Assembly: GCA_949299395.1 (NCBI GenBank)
Contig: CASGAB010000005.1
Coordinates: 1-64,000, forward strand
DNA length: 64,000 bases
Reading direction: 5' to 3'
DNA from: an uncultured bacterium
GTDB lineage: Bacteria > Bacillota_I > Bacilli_A > RFN20 > CAG-826
The position numbers were made by a program, and so were the translations under genes. Positions 35,556 through 44,861 of this stretch are shown in pieces. The notes beneath the pieces were generated by a model, which did no database searches, was not told where the DNA came from, and saw only the letters and a program-made list of their open reading frames with translations. Each line of letters begins with the position of its first letter. Within the stretch, counting starts at the first letter, position 1.

Positions 35556-36530
35556 TTATCTAAATTTAGCGTATTCAATTCTAATATCTTCATGAGATTC
35601 ATGAGAACGAATAATATCCGCAATCATTTTAGCAATTGAAATTACTTTAATACGTTTACAATCTTTAAATTCTTCATGTTCAATAGTATCTGTACAAATA
35701 CATTCTGTAACATAATCAGCATTTTCCATTCTTTCTTTTGCTTCGCCATTAAATAAAGCATGAGAACAACAAAGGAAAACTTCTCTTGCACCTTTTTCTT
35801 TTAAAACTTTTGCTCCAGCTAAAATAGTTCCACCGGTATCAATAATATCATCGATCATAACACAAACCTTTCCATTGATATCACCAACGACATTAGTAAT
35901 TTCAGCGACATTTGGTTTAGGTCTTCTTTTATCGATAACAACAATATTAGTATTAGGAATAAATGCTGCTAAATCTCTTGCTCGATGCATTGCACCATGA
36001 TCTGGAGCAACAATTGCAATATTTTTACCTGTAAAAGAAGGATCATCTTTAAGTCTAGTTTTTAAATAATCTGCAAAAAGCATTGATGGAGTTGTGTTAT
36101 CAACTGGAACTCCAAAGAAACCTTGAATTTGAGGAGTATGTAAATCAACTGTAATAACTCTTTTTATACCACTATTAGTAAATAAATCAGCGACCATTCT
36201 CGCAGTAATTGGTTCATTTTTAGAAGCAATTCTATCTTGGCGGGCATAGCCATAATAAGGCATAATCAAAGTGATTTCTCTAGCATTAGCTCTTTTAATT
36301 GCATCAATAAATATTAATGTTTCCATTATCCTGTCATTTACTGGTTTACAGGTTGATTGAATAATATAAACCTTTTTACCTCTAACATCACTTTTTGAAT
36401 AAGCAATACATTCTCCATCAGCGAAATGTTTAACTTCAGAAATTCCTGGATCAATATTAAGTTGCTTACAGACTTCATTAGTTAAAGCAATATTAGAAGA
36501 TAATGAGAAAATAATAATATCTTTAATCAT
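35556..36530 (-). CDS. prs: Ribose-phosphate pyrophosphokinase
   Basis: This 324-aa enzyme makes PRPP from ribose 5-phosphate and ATP for nucleotide, His and Trp synthesis. The PRPP synthetase signature is VDLHTPQIQGFF, the flexible ATP loop region is YARQDR, and the PRPP-binding motif is VMIDDIIDTGGTI. The length is typical. It is preceded by GGGGAAAG and appears to be a single-gene unit. Confidence 0.95.
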   Translation of the reverse strand: MIKDIIIFSLSSNIALTNEVCKQLNIDPGISEVKHFADGECIAYSKSDVRGKKVYIIQSTCKPVNDRIMETLIFIDAIKRANAREITLIMPYYGYARQDRIASKNEPITARMVADLFTNSGIKRVITVDLHTPQIQGFFGVPVDNTTPSMLFADYLKTRLKDDPSFTGKNIAIVAPDHGAMHRARDLAAFIPNTNIVVIDKRRPKPNVAEITNVVGDINGKVCVMIDDIIDTGGTILAGAKVLKEKGAREVFLCCSHALFNGEAKERMENADYVTECICTDTIEHEEFKDCKRIKVISIAKMIADIIRSHESHEDIRIEYAKFR

Positions 36531-36656
36531 AAGTTTCTTTCCCCTTCTTCCTCTTTACTTTTTTCTAAATAAAGAAAATTAAAAAAATAAGCTTTTTTAA
36601 AGAGCAATAACATTATATAAAAAAGAAAGATGGAAATGAATAAAATTATATTTTAT

Positions 36657-37574
36657 TTATTTTTCGATAAATTCTTTGATATCGTTATAAACAGTTAAAT
36701 TATCATCTTCATTTAAAATTTCATGACGCATATTGTCATAAAGTTTAAGTATGACATTTAAATTATGGTTTTTATAAATTTTAGTTAGATTTTCTAATCC
36801 TTTTCCATTATTTCCAACAGGGTCTTCTTTTCCTCCGATAATAAAAATAGGAAGATCTATAGAAATATTTTCAATATTTTTTGATTTTTGAATAGAAGAA
36901 AGTCCTTTTAAGAAGTTTTTATAAAATTTATTAGATGGAGTAACTCCACTCAATGGGTCTTCATCATATCTTTTAACATTTTCTAAATTATAAGAAAGCC
37001 ATTCATTTCTTGAATCACTTTTTTTATTTTTAACAGATTTTTCATATGCTCCAATTGAAAGATTGTGGAATAGTTTTGCTTTTTCGTTTTCGTTCTTCTT
37101 GTTAATTAAAATTTTTGTTAAGAAATGACCCATTTTAACGAGTGGATTTTTTCCATTAGATCCAATTAAAATACATTTATCGATAGTTTCGCTATATTTT
37201 TCAATATATCCTTGCATGATAAATGAACCCATTGAATGAGCGATATTAATTAAAGGCAAATTTTTATTTGTGCTTTTTAATGCTTTATTAAAATCTTTTA
37301 AAGTTTCAATCATTTTAAAGAAATAATCATCAGGTGGATTCATTAATTCACCATTTTTTTCTCCTTGTCCATAATGATCAAGAGAATAAACATCATATCC
37401 AAGTGAATTTAAAAATAACGCGAAATGGTCATATCTAAGTGAATGTTCAGCCATTCCAGTAACAATTAAAACACTACCTTTCAAAGCTGTTCCTTTGTTA
37501 TTATCTTCAACTAACCATTTGTGTCCATATAAAACATCATTATATTTATTTTTAAAACTTAATTCTTGATACAT
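36657..37574 (-). CDS. Alpha/beta hydrolase, monoacylglycerol lipase-like
   Basis: This 305-aa protein is of the Hydrolase_4 (serine aminopeptidase S33 / lysophospholipase) group. The oxyanion region is TGMAEHSLRYDHFA, the nucleophile Ser114 is in AHSMGS, the acid is probably Asp in GGKEDPVG, and the His is in DNMRHEILNE. It has no signal peptide and is probably cytoplasmic. It likely acts on monoglycerides or lysophospholipids. Confidence 0.82.
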   Translation of the reverse strand: MYQELSFKNKYNDVLYGHKWLVEDNNKGTALKGSVLIVTGMAEHSLRYDHFALFLNSLGYDVYSLDHYGQGEKNGELMNPPDDYFFKMIETLKDFNKALKSTNKNLPLINIAHSMGSFIMQGYIEKYSETIDKCILIGSNGKNPLVKMGHFLTKILINKKNENEKAKLFHNLSIGAYEKSVKNKKSDSRNEWLSYNLENVKRYDEDPLSGVTPSNKFYKNFLKGLSSIQKSKNIENISIDLPIFIIGGKEDPVGNNGKGLENLTKIYKNHNLNVILKLYDNMRHEILNEDDNLTVYNDIKEFIEK

Positions 37575-37628
37575 GATTTAGCTCCTTTAAGTCCTATATA
37601 TTAATATTATAGACCTAAAATTAATGAA

Positions 37629-39773
37629 TTATTTAGCTTGTTTAATTGATAAACCGATTCTTTTTTTAGCAACATCAACAGAAATAACTTTGACTTTAAC
37701 AATTTGATTGATAGTAAAAAGTGAAGAAATATCTTTAACGAAAGAATCAGAAACTTCGCTAATATGAACTAAACCATCTTGGTGAACGTTGATATCAACA
37801 AACATGCCAAAATCCATGATATTTCTGACGGTTCCGTTTAAAACCATTCCAACTTTTAAGTCTTCAATTGTTTTTGCTTCGTTATTAAGTTCAACAATTT
37901 CTAAAGCTTCACGGATATCTCTACCTGGATTTTTGATTTCATCTAAGATGTCTTTTAAGGTTTCTTCACCTAAAGATGGGTGTTCTTTTAAGAATTTTGA
38001 AGTATTAAATTTAGATAATTTTAATTCTTTTACTTCTAATTCATCTTTAATTACATCGATTCCGGTTTCTTTTAAGATTTCTTTTGCTTCAACATAGTTG
38101 TCTGGATGGATTGAAGTGTTATCCAAAATTTCTTCACTATCTTCGATTCTTAAAAAACCTGCACATTGTTTAAAGGTTTTTTCTTTTAATCCTTTAACTT
38201 TTAATAATTCTTTTCTAGATTTAAAATCACCATTTTCTTTTCGATATTCATAGATATTATTTGCTAAAGTTGAAGAAATTCCAGCGACATAAGAAAGTAA
38301 AGAAACACTTGCTGTATTAAGTTTTACACCAACTTTATTAACTGAATCTTCAACAATTTTAGTTAAAGCATCGTTTAATTTTACTTGGTTCATATCATGT
38401 TGATATTGCCCAACTCCAATTGCTTTAGGTTCAATTTTTACTAATTCAGCAAGCGGATCAATAATTCTTCTTGCTAAAGAAATAGCACTTCTTTTTTCAA
38501 CGGTTAATTCTGGAAATTCTTTTTCAGCAAGTTTAGAAGCGCTATAAACACTTGCTCCGCTTTCATTTACGATAAAAATTTTAGTATTATCGAGTTTATA
38601 TTCTTTAATCATTTCATTTAAAACTACTTCACTTTCTCTAGAAGCGGTTCCATTACCTAAAGCAATATAATCGATATTATATTTTTTAATTAAGGCAGCC
38701 ATTTCTTTTTTGCCTTTTTCTATCATTTCTTTTGATGCGCTTGTTACATGAACTACTCCTATTTCATGAGGAATAGAAGATTCATCAACATAAGCATATT
38801 TACATCCACTTTTAAAACCAGGATCAAAACCTAATATTTTTTTATTTTTAAGTGGTGGATATAAAAGTAAAGCCTCTAAATTTTTCTTAAAAACTTCGAT
38901 AGATTTATCTTCGCATTTTTCTTTTACTTCGCTATTAATTTCATTTTCTACAGAAGGTAAAATTATTCTTTTTAAAGAATCATTAATTGCATCTTTAAAT
39001 ACATCTAAATAATTTGAATCAGAAAAATCTTTTAATAAATGTTCTTTGATTAATTCTTTATCATAATCAAAAGAAACCTTTAAACATTCTTCTTTTTCGC
39101 CTCTAGAAATTGCTAAATATTGATAAGGTTTAATTCTTTTTATTTCAATTTCGAAAGCCGCATATGTTCCATATGTATCTTTTTCATCTTTTTTCTTTTC
39201 TTTTGAAACAATTTTTCCGTGATTAAAAATAAAGTTTTTAATATATTTACGATATTTTGGGTTATCTCCAATATCTTCGCTTAAAATATCGATAACTCCA
39301 CTATAAACATCTTCTTTATTATTTAATTCTTTTTCTGGATCAATAAACGACTCTAAATATTTATCAAAATCATCGACTTTTTTATTTAAATAAATAAGAT
39401 TTGTGATTTGATCTAAACCTTTTTCTTTAGCTTTGACGCCTCTTGTTTTTCTTTTTTCTTTATATGGACGATATAAATCTTCGACCTCAGCTAAAGTTTT
39501 TGCATTTAAAATACCATTTTTTAATTCTTCAGTTAATTTACCTTTTTCATCGATTAATTTAATAACACTTTCTTTTCGATCATTTAAATTTCTTAAATAA
39601 GAAAGTCTTTCTTCGATGTTTCTTAAATCTTTATCAGTTAAATTACCTGTAACATCTTTTTTATATCGAGCAATATAAGGAACAGTATTTCCTTCATCTA
39701 AAAGATAAATTGCTGCTTCAACTTGTCTTGCTTTTAAACCTAATTCTTCAGAAATTTGAGTAATAATATCCAT
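37629..39773 (-). CDS. tex: Tex-family RNA-binding transcription accessory protein
   Basis: This 714-aa protein has the full Tex order. The helical N-terminal domain comes first (ARYKKDVTGNLTD). The YqgF/RNase H-like fold follows (LGFDPGFKSGCKYAYV, FIVNESGASVYSASKLAEKEFP). Next is the helix-hairpin-helix region (GVGQYQHDMNQ...GLKEKTFKQCAGFLRI). A C-terminal S1 domain ends the protein (GMVLNGTVRNIMDFGMFVDI). Tex binds RNA or single-stranded nucleic acid and influences transcription and survival under stress. Confidence 0.95.
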   Translation of the reverse strand: MDIITQISEELGLKARQVEAAIYLLDEGNTVPYIARYKKDVTGNLTDKDLRNIEERLSYLRNLNDRKESVIKLIDEKGKLTEELKNGILNAKTLAEVEDLYRPYKEKRKTRGVKAKEKGLDQITNLIYLNKKVDDFDKYLESFIDPEKELNNKEDVYSGVIDILSEDIGDNPKYRKYIKNFIFNHGKIVSKEKKKDEKDTYGTYAAFEIEIKRIKPYQYLAISRGEKEECLKVSFDYDKELIKEHLLKDFSDSNYLDVFKDAINDSLKRIILPSVENEINSEVKEKCEDKSIEVFKKNLEALLLYPPLKNKKILGFDPGFKSGCKYAYVDESSIPHEIGVVHVTSASKEMIEKGKKEMAALIKKYNIDYIALGNGTASRESEVVLNEMIKEYKLDNTKIFIVNESGASVYSASKLAEKEFPELTVEKRSAISLARRIIDPLAELVKIEPKAIGVGQYQHDMNQVKLNDALTKIVEDSVNKVGVKLNTASVSLLSYVAGISSTLANNIYEYRKENGDFKSRKELLKVKGLKEKTFKQCAGFLRIEDSEEILDNTSIHPDNYVEAKEILKETGIDVIKDELEVKELKLSKFNTSKFLKEHPSLGEETLKDILDEIKNPGRDIREALEIVELNNEAKTIEDLKVGMVLNGTVRNIMDFGMFVDINVHQDGLVHISEVSDSFVKDISSLFTINQIVKVKVISVDVAKKRIGLSIKQAK

Positions 39774-39816
39774 ATTTTCTATCCTTTTTAATCTTTAAAA
39801 TTATATCAAAAATATA

Positions 39817-41178
39817 TTAAGAATTTTTATTGTCTTTATTTTCTAAAAATAAAGTTTTCTTTTTCCATTTTACTAAAGCAATTAATAAAGCAACGATTGC
39901 AGTTATTAAACTAGAAACAGGGAAATTAAGCCATATTCCTAAATCTGATAATGTATAGAAAACTCCAATTAAAACTAATGGTGAGAAACATGAAATTGTT
40001 AAAGAAATAAATGTTGCTTCAATTGGTCGAGATGTTGCCGCAAAAAATGATTGTAAAGCAAATGAAATCCATCTTGTTAAATAAGTAAAGGAATAAACAA
40101 CAATTGCTAATGAAGTCACTTTTACGGTTTCAACTAAAGTTTCATCAGTAAAAATTAAGGCTAATGGTTCTGGGAAGAAAAACAGAATAAAGAAAGATAA
40201 TAAACAAACAAAAAATGCTGCAGTTAAACAGAAAATTTCGATTTTTTTAACTCTATCCATTCTATTTGCACCATAGTTATAACCTATCGCTGGTTGAAGT
40301 GAATCACACATTCCATATAAAACCGGAATGATTAAACATTCAATATACATTAACGTACCATAAGCACTAACACCCTTTTCTCCAACCATTTCTAAAAGAA
40401 GAATATTAAAGAATATTCCAGGAAGTTTTCCAGCAATATTATTTAATAAAATTGGTAAACCGTTTTTAAAAATTAACTTTATATCTTTTTTAGTAATTGA
40501 AGGGAAAGAAAATTGAATTTCTAACTTTTTTAATAAAAAAGGAAGATAAGCAATAGTTGAATAAATCATAAACGCTAATGAAGAAGCCAATGCACTAGCA
40601 AAAATTCCCCATTTAAAAACACCTAAAAATAGATATTCTAATAAAACAATCGTTAAAGACATTGCAATATTAATACTCATCGATGTTTTCGTTTTACCAC
40701 AAACTCTTAAAAAATTATCAACAGCAAAAATAATCGATGAGAATGGTAAAAATATTACATATGTTTGAAGATATTCAACTCCTAAAGTTTTTAATTCTCC
40801 AGTTGCACCCATTAAATCAAGTAATAAAGGAGCACTGAAATAAGAAATAATCGATAAAGTAAATGAAAAAGCCAAGATAAAAAGAGTTGCAAAAGTAAAT
40901 ATTTGATTAGCTTCTTCTTTTCTTTTTTCTCCTAGCCTTATCGACATGATAACGCTACTTCCAACTCCAACCATATCGCTAAAAGCAAACATGATATAGA
41001 TAAAAGGCCAAACAATATTAACAGCACTAAAAGCTGTTTGACCTAAATAATAAGAAACAAAAAATCCATCAATGATTACGTAAACAGCACTAAAAAGCAT
41101 CCCTATTGCACCAGGAATAGCTATCTTAAAAAATAATTTACGAATACTAGCTTTTTCAAAAAAAGTTGTATCAACCAT
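39817..41178 (-). CDS. MATE-family multidrug/cation efflux transporter
   Basis: This polytopic protein of about 453 aa has twelve membrane segments in two homologous halves, as in NorM/DinF-type exporters. The MATE motif appears as LFKIAIPGAIGMLFSAVYVIIDGFFVSYYLG in shorter pieces, and QPAIGYNYGA opens the second half. ATG 41178 is preferred to an upstream in-frame ATG at 41229 because AGAAGAG lies just before it. The substrate is not predictable. Confidence 0.87.
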   Translation of the reverse strand: MVDTTFFEKASIRKLFFKIAIPGAIGMLFSAVYVIIDGFFVSYYLGQTAFSAVNIVWPFIYIMFAFSDMVGVGSSVIMSIRLGEKRKEEANQIFTFATLFILAFSFTLSIISYFSAPLLLDLMGATGELKTLGVEYLQTYVIFLPFSSIIFAVDNFLRVCGKTKTSMSINIAMSLTIVLLEYLFLGVFKWGIFASALASSLAFMIYSTIAYLPFLLKKLEIQFSFPSITKKDIKLIFKNGLPILLNNIAGKLPGIFFNILLLEMVGEKGVSAYGTLMYIECLIIPVLYGMCDSLQPAIGYNYGANRMDRVKKIEIFCLTAAFFVCLLSFFILFFFPEPLALIFTDETLVETVKVTSLAIVVYSFTYLTRWISFALQSFFAATSRPIEATFISLTISCFSPLVLIGVFYTLSDLGIWLNFPVSSLITAIVALLIALVKWKKKTLFLENKDNKNS

Positions 41179-41431
41179 AACTCTTCTTTTCTTTCTCTTT
41201 TTTAAGTCAAAAATAAAAATTGCAAACAATTAGGATGTTTACAACCTCTATTATTTTACTATATTTACCTTATTTATCGAAATATATCTTATTTATATCT
41301 TAATTTAAATCAATCGACAAAATGTTAAGCATTTGTAAAAGTTTTAAATTTCTACAAATTTTATTTAGGTTATTACTACCTTATTCCTTTATAATTATTA
41401 TTGGAATTTAAATTATTAAGGAAATAAATAT

Positions 41432-42232
41432 ATGCCTGCTAATTATGCACACTATCATTATGGAGAATTAATTAAAGAAGCTTTAAAAGAAAATAACAAA
41501 ATAATTTCTTTAATTAACTCTAATTTAAATGAATTTGAACTCGGACTTCATGGTCCTGATGTCTTATTTTATAATTCTCCATTTAAAAAGAATGATATCA
41601 ATACATTAGGCAATAATATGCATGATGTTGTTGCTCGTTCTTTTTTTATTAAATCAAAAGAAATTTATCTTAAAGATGATTTAAAAAGCGATAAAGAATT
41701 ATCTTATCTTTTAGGTTTTTTATGTCACTACACTTTAGATAGTAATTGTCATCCATTAGTCGAAGAATATATGAAAATAGAAGATGCTACTCATTTTGAA
41801 GTTGAATCTTCTTTAGATAGACATTTACTTATTAAAGATAATAAAGATCCTTTAAGAACCGATTTAACAAAGCACTTTAAATATAAAAAAGATGTAAGAG
41901 ATATTGTTGCAAAATATTTTGAAATAGATAAAAAAGAAGCAAAAATATCGATTAAAACAATGAAAAAGTTAGGAAAAATTATTAGACTTCCTAGAAAACG
42001 GGAAAGAGATTTAGTTGAAAACTTACTTAAAAAATTAGGTGCAGAAAAATTTAAACATATCTTAGTTCCATTTACCGATAACTTAAAATGTAAAGAAAGC
42101 GATGAAAAAATTACTGAAGCAATGTATAACTGCGTTGAAGAAGGTAAAAATATCATTATCGATTACTATGAATTTGTTAAAAATAACACACCTTTAAAAG
42201 AGGATGCTTTAAATAAAACATACGAAGGATAA
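41432..42232 (+). CDS. Zinc-dependent phospholipase C-like protein
   Basis: This 266-aa protein is of the Zn_dep_PLPC family. Conserved His/Asp zinc-ligand elements appear in order: YAHYHYGE, LHGPDVLFY, NNMHD, CHYTLDSNCHP and THFEVE. It has no signal peptide, unlike the secreted clostridial enzymes, so it probably acts inside the cell and the substrate is uncertain. It is 13 bp upstream of the UMF1-type transporter gene and probably in operon with it. Confidence 0.75.
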   Translation: MPANYAHYHYGELIKEALKENNKIISLINSNLNEFELGLHGPDVLFYNSPFKKNDINTLGNNMHDVVARSFFIKSKEIYLKDDLKSDKELSYLLGFLCHYTLDSNCHPLVEEYMKIEDATHFEVESSLDRHLLIKDNKDPLRTDLTKHFKYKKDVRDIVAKYFEIDKKEAKISIKTMKKLGKIIRLPRKRERDLVENLLKKLGAEKFKHILVPFTDNLKCKESDEKITEAMYNCVEEGKNIIIDYYEFVKNNTPLKEDALNKTYEG

Positions 42233-42245
42233 GGAATTTTTAAAA

Positions 42246-43775
42246 ATGGAAGAAACAAAAGTTACAAAAAAACAATCTTCTCACGGTTTTAGAGCTTTCT
42301 TTAAAAACAAAAAAGAAAACAGAACTGCGATAAGATGGGTACTTTACGATGTTGGTAATAGTGCCTTTACAATGATTGCGTGTTCACTTTTTGCAATCTT
42401 TTTCCAAAACTTAGTTAATAATGCTATGGGAGCTAGCAATGAAGCAACTGCTTATGGTAACTCAATCTATGCTCTTGTAACTTCATTAATTACATTATTA
42501 TCGGTTATTTTAGAGCCTTTATTTGGTACTTTATCAGATTTTAAAGGCAATAGAAAACCATTATTCTTAATCTTTTCTTTAACTGGTGTTGTAACTTGTA
42601 TTGCACTTGGTCTAGAAATGCATTACATTATTTGGCTAGTAATCTTAGTTGTCGCTAAACTCGTATATAATGGCGCTTTAATGATTTATGATTCAATGTT
42701 AGTTGATGTTACAACAGAAGATAAAGTTGATGAAGTCTCAACATTTGGATATGCATTAGGATATATCGGGAGCTGTGTTCCTTTCTTAATTGGCGTCGCT
42801 ATCGTTGCTTTTGGATTTACAAATTTCAATTTAGGACCAGGTGAAGAAGCTGGAATGGCTCATTCATTAACTGTTCCTTGGGGATATTTAATTTGTTTTA
42901 TTATTAATGCATTATGGTGGTTAACATTTACAATTCCTTTATTTAAAGACTATAAACAAAAATATGGCTTAGAAAGAGAACATAATGTTGGCCGTACAAT
43001 CGTTGAATCTTATAAAAGAATTGGTAGAACATTTAAAAAAGGAAGAGAAAATAAAGGAATTTTATTATTCTTATTAGCATTCTTCTTCTATATTGATGCG
43101 GTTTATTCAATCATTGATTTAGCAATGAAAATCTCAACTTCTTTAGGCGTTGATCAAGTTCAAGCTTTAATCGCTTTAGTTGCTGTTCAATTTATCGCTT
43201 TCCCAGCATGTTTAGTTATCGCTAAACTTTCTAAAAAAGTAAGAACTGATTATTTAATTCTTGCTTGTATTGGTGGGTATTTATTTATTTCGATCTTTGC
43301 AATCTTTATTACTGCTAACTGGATGTTCTGGGTTTTAGCGGTTTGTGTTGGTTTCTTCCAAGGTGGAATTCAATCAATGTCTAGAAGCTATCTAACGAAG
43401 ATTATTGATAAAAAAGATAGCGGTGAATGGTTCTCACTTTATGATACATTCGGAAAAGGTGCAGCTTTTTTAGGAACACTTCTTTATGGTTTAATTAATG
43501 GCGCTGCTTCTACTTCAAGTGATTCATTTATTAAAGATCATTCATCTAACTTTGGTATTATTCCACTTTCAGTTTTAGTTTTAATTGGTGGAATTATCTT
43601 CTTTATCGCAATGAAAATTAATGCACCAAAATTAAATAAGAAAAACAATGAAGAATCAGTTACTGAAGGTGCTCCTATTGAAACTATTAATGAAGAAAAT
43701 AGTAAACCAATTAATAGCGAAAATAACGAAACAATAACTACAGAAAATACTGATAATAATCAAGAAAATCAGTAA
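42246..43775 (+). CDS. MFS transporter, UMF1/Atg22-like family
   Basis: This 509-aa protein has about twelve membrane segments. The start RWVLYDVGNSAFTMI is the hallmark of the UMF1 (vacuole effluxer Atg22-like) branch of the major facilitator superfamily, and GGIQSMSRSYLTKI is a second typical block. In yeast Atg22 exports amino acids; substrates of bacterial members are not established. The last 45 residues are an Asn/Glu/Thr-rich hydrophilic tail. Confidence 0.85.
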   Translation: MEETKVTKKQSSHGFRAFFKNKKENRTAIRWVLYDVGNSAFTMIACSLFAIFFQNLVNNAMGASNEATAYGNSIYALVTSLITLLSVILEPLFGTLSDFKGNRKPLFLIFSLTGVVTCIALGLEMHYIIWLVILVVAKLVYNGALMIYDSMLVDVTTEDKVDEVSTFGYALGYIGSCVPFLIGVAIVAFGFTNFNLGPGEEAGMAHSLTVPWGYLICFIINALWWLTFTIPLFKDYKQKYGLEREHNVGRTIVESYKRIGRTFKKGRENKGILLFLLAFFFYIDAVYSIIDLAMKISTSLGVDQVQALIALVAVQFIAFPACLVIAKLSKKVRTDYLILACIGGYLFISIFAIFITANWMFWVLAVCVGFFQGGIQSMSRSYLTKIIDKKDSGEWFSLYDTFGKGAAFLGTLLYGLINGAASTSSDSFIKDHSSNFGIIPLSVLVLIGGIIFFIAMKINAPKLNKKNNEESVTEGAPIETINEENSKPINSENNETITTENTDNNQENQ

Positions 43776-43786
43776 TTAAACATTAT

Positions 43787-43822
43787 AAAAAAATAGATCT
43801 AGTAATTAATCTAGATCTATTT
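43787..43822. terminator. Bidirectional terminator between the MFS and Fic genes
   Basis: The 12-bp perfect stem AAATAGATCTAG/CTAGATCTATTT has A runs before and T runs after. It serves both the plus-strand transporter gene and the convergent fic gene. Confidence 0.85.
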
Positions 43823-43824
43823 TT

Positions 43825-44676
43825 TTATTCCTCTTCATAATAATATGAATAATCAATTCCCTTCATATATAATTCTCTATCATTAATATTATTAGTTAAG
43901 GCAGCTTTAAGTAAATTCTTAATTTTTTCACTACTCGAAGGACTAGTTTTCATCGCGTCCAAATAATCATTTTTATCAATTTTTGACCAATCAACACATA
44001 TTTTTAATCGATTAATAAATATTAAATCTAACCATATACGAGTAGCCCTACCATTTCCCTCTAAGAATGGATGAGCAATATTCATTTCTACATATTTATC
44101 AATTATTTCATCAATAGAATTATCTTTCATTTTGTCAATTTCATTTAAAATTTGTGGTAAAAAATCTTCATTAGCAAATGTAAAACCACCTTTTGAGATT
44201 GTTTTAGTTCTTATTTTTCCGCTAAAAGGATACAAGCCTTCAAATAAATAAGCATGGATTTTTTGTAAAGAAATAGTTTTACCAACTTCATCATTATTAA
44301 TAAGTTCGGTTTTATATAATTCATAAGCTTTTCTTTTACTTTGTTCATCAAGTGGATCAAGCCTACCTTTAATCCAATCTTGAAAAATCTTTTTGTATTT
44401 TGAAGGAATAACGGTCAATAATTCTCTTACTCCTTCTTCATTAATTACATCAGAAAGATATTTTTTTCCATCTTTGGCGTATAATTTCAGTTGTCCACAG
44501 AATTTGGACAACTCTTGATTTCTTGTTTTTATATTATACCAATACCTACGTGCTGAATTTGGTTGAGCTAAAGCATCAATAAAATCAATAGCAGAATACC
44601 ACCACATCGATTTATCATTATCCCAAACCGCTCTTATTGGCTTATTATTAAAATATCTTATTGAATGTTTAATCAT
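43825..44676 (-). CDS. Fic-domain protein with BRO/RhuM-like N-terminal domain
   Basis: This 283-aa protein starts with a region (about 10-115) that resembles the BRO-N/RhuM antirepressor module (WWYSAIDFIDALAQPNSARRYW, then KLYAKDGKKYLSDVINEEG). The Fic domain follows, with the catalytic motif HPFLEGNGRATR (His202), which transfers AMP or another nucleotide moiety to target proteins. The typical inhibitory S-x-x-x-E-G/N element is not obvious. A 15-bp sequence is repeated inside the gene and upstream of it (44485-44499 and 44698-44712). It may be a DNA-modifying-response or toxin-like module. Confidence 0.85.
   Translation of the reverse strand: MIKHSIRYFNNKPIRAVWDNDKSMWWYSAIDFIDALAQPNSARRYWYNIKTRNQELSKFCGQLKLYAKDGKKYLSDVINEEGVRELLTVIPSKYKKIFQDWIKGRLDPLDEQSKRKAYELYKTELINNDEVGKTISLQKIHAYLFEGLYPFSGKIRTKTISKGGFTFANEDFLPQILNEIDKMKDNSIDEIIDKYVEMNIAHPFLEGNGRATRIWLDLIFINRLKICVDWSKIDKNDYLDAMKTSPSSSEKIKNLLKAALTNNINDRELYMKGIDYSYYYEEE
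44485..44499 (-). repeat. 15-bp direct repeat inside fic, internal copy
   Basis: TTTCAGTTGTCCACA (plus strand) is identical to 44698-44712. Here it is also half of an inverted repeat GTTGTCC/GGACAAC (44490-44512). Confidence 0.6.
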
Positions 44677-44697
44677 ATCTTAACATTATCATGATTA

Positions 44698-44712
44698 TTT
44701 TCAGTTGTCCAC
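44698..44712 (-). repeat. 15-bp direct repeat upstream of fic
   Basis: This is identical to the internal copy at 44485-44499 and lies 22-36 bp before the fic start codon, between fic and tRNA-Gln. It is placed where an autoregulatory protein could bind. Confidence 0.55.
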
Positions 44713-44725
44713 AAAATAAGTAATA

Positions 44726-44801
44726 TGGCTGGCGAGATTGGATTCGAACCAATGTATGTAGGTTTCAGAGACCTATGACTTCACCGCTTGTCTACTCGCC
44801 A
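44726..44801 (-). tRNA. trnQ: tRNA-Gln (anticodon CTG), CCA encoded
   Basis: On the minus strand the acceptor TGGCGAG/CTCGCCA closes the cloverleaf. The anticodon stem TAGGT/ACCTA encloses CTCTGAA (anticodon CTG), and the T arm ATTGG-TTCGAAT-CCAAT is perfect. Base 73 is G and CCA follows. U1-A72 and G73 are glutamine identity elements. An AT-rich genome reading CAG with its own tRNA is mildly notable. Confidence 0.93.
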
Positions 44802-44807
44802 ATAAAT

Positions 44808-44839
44808 AAAAACCTCCTACTCTTTAATAGGAGGTTTTT
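44808..44839 (-). terminator. Terminator of galE
   Basis: The 12-bp stem AAAAACCTCCTA/TAGGAGGTTTTT lies between the galE stop and tRNA-Gln, followed by TTTTTATTTATT on the minus strand. Confidence 0.85.
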
Positions 44840-44861
44840 ATATTAAAAATATCTTAATAAA

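Noticed and set aside
41230-41431. Possible regulatory RNA between the MATE and phospholipase-like genes
   Set aside because: It is AT-rich divergent promoter DNA with a loose TTTGTA/TACAAA repeat only; there is no stable structure.
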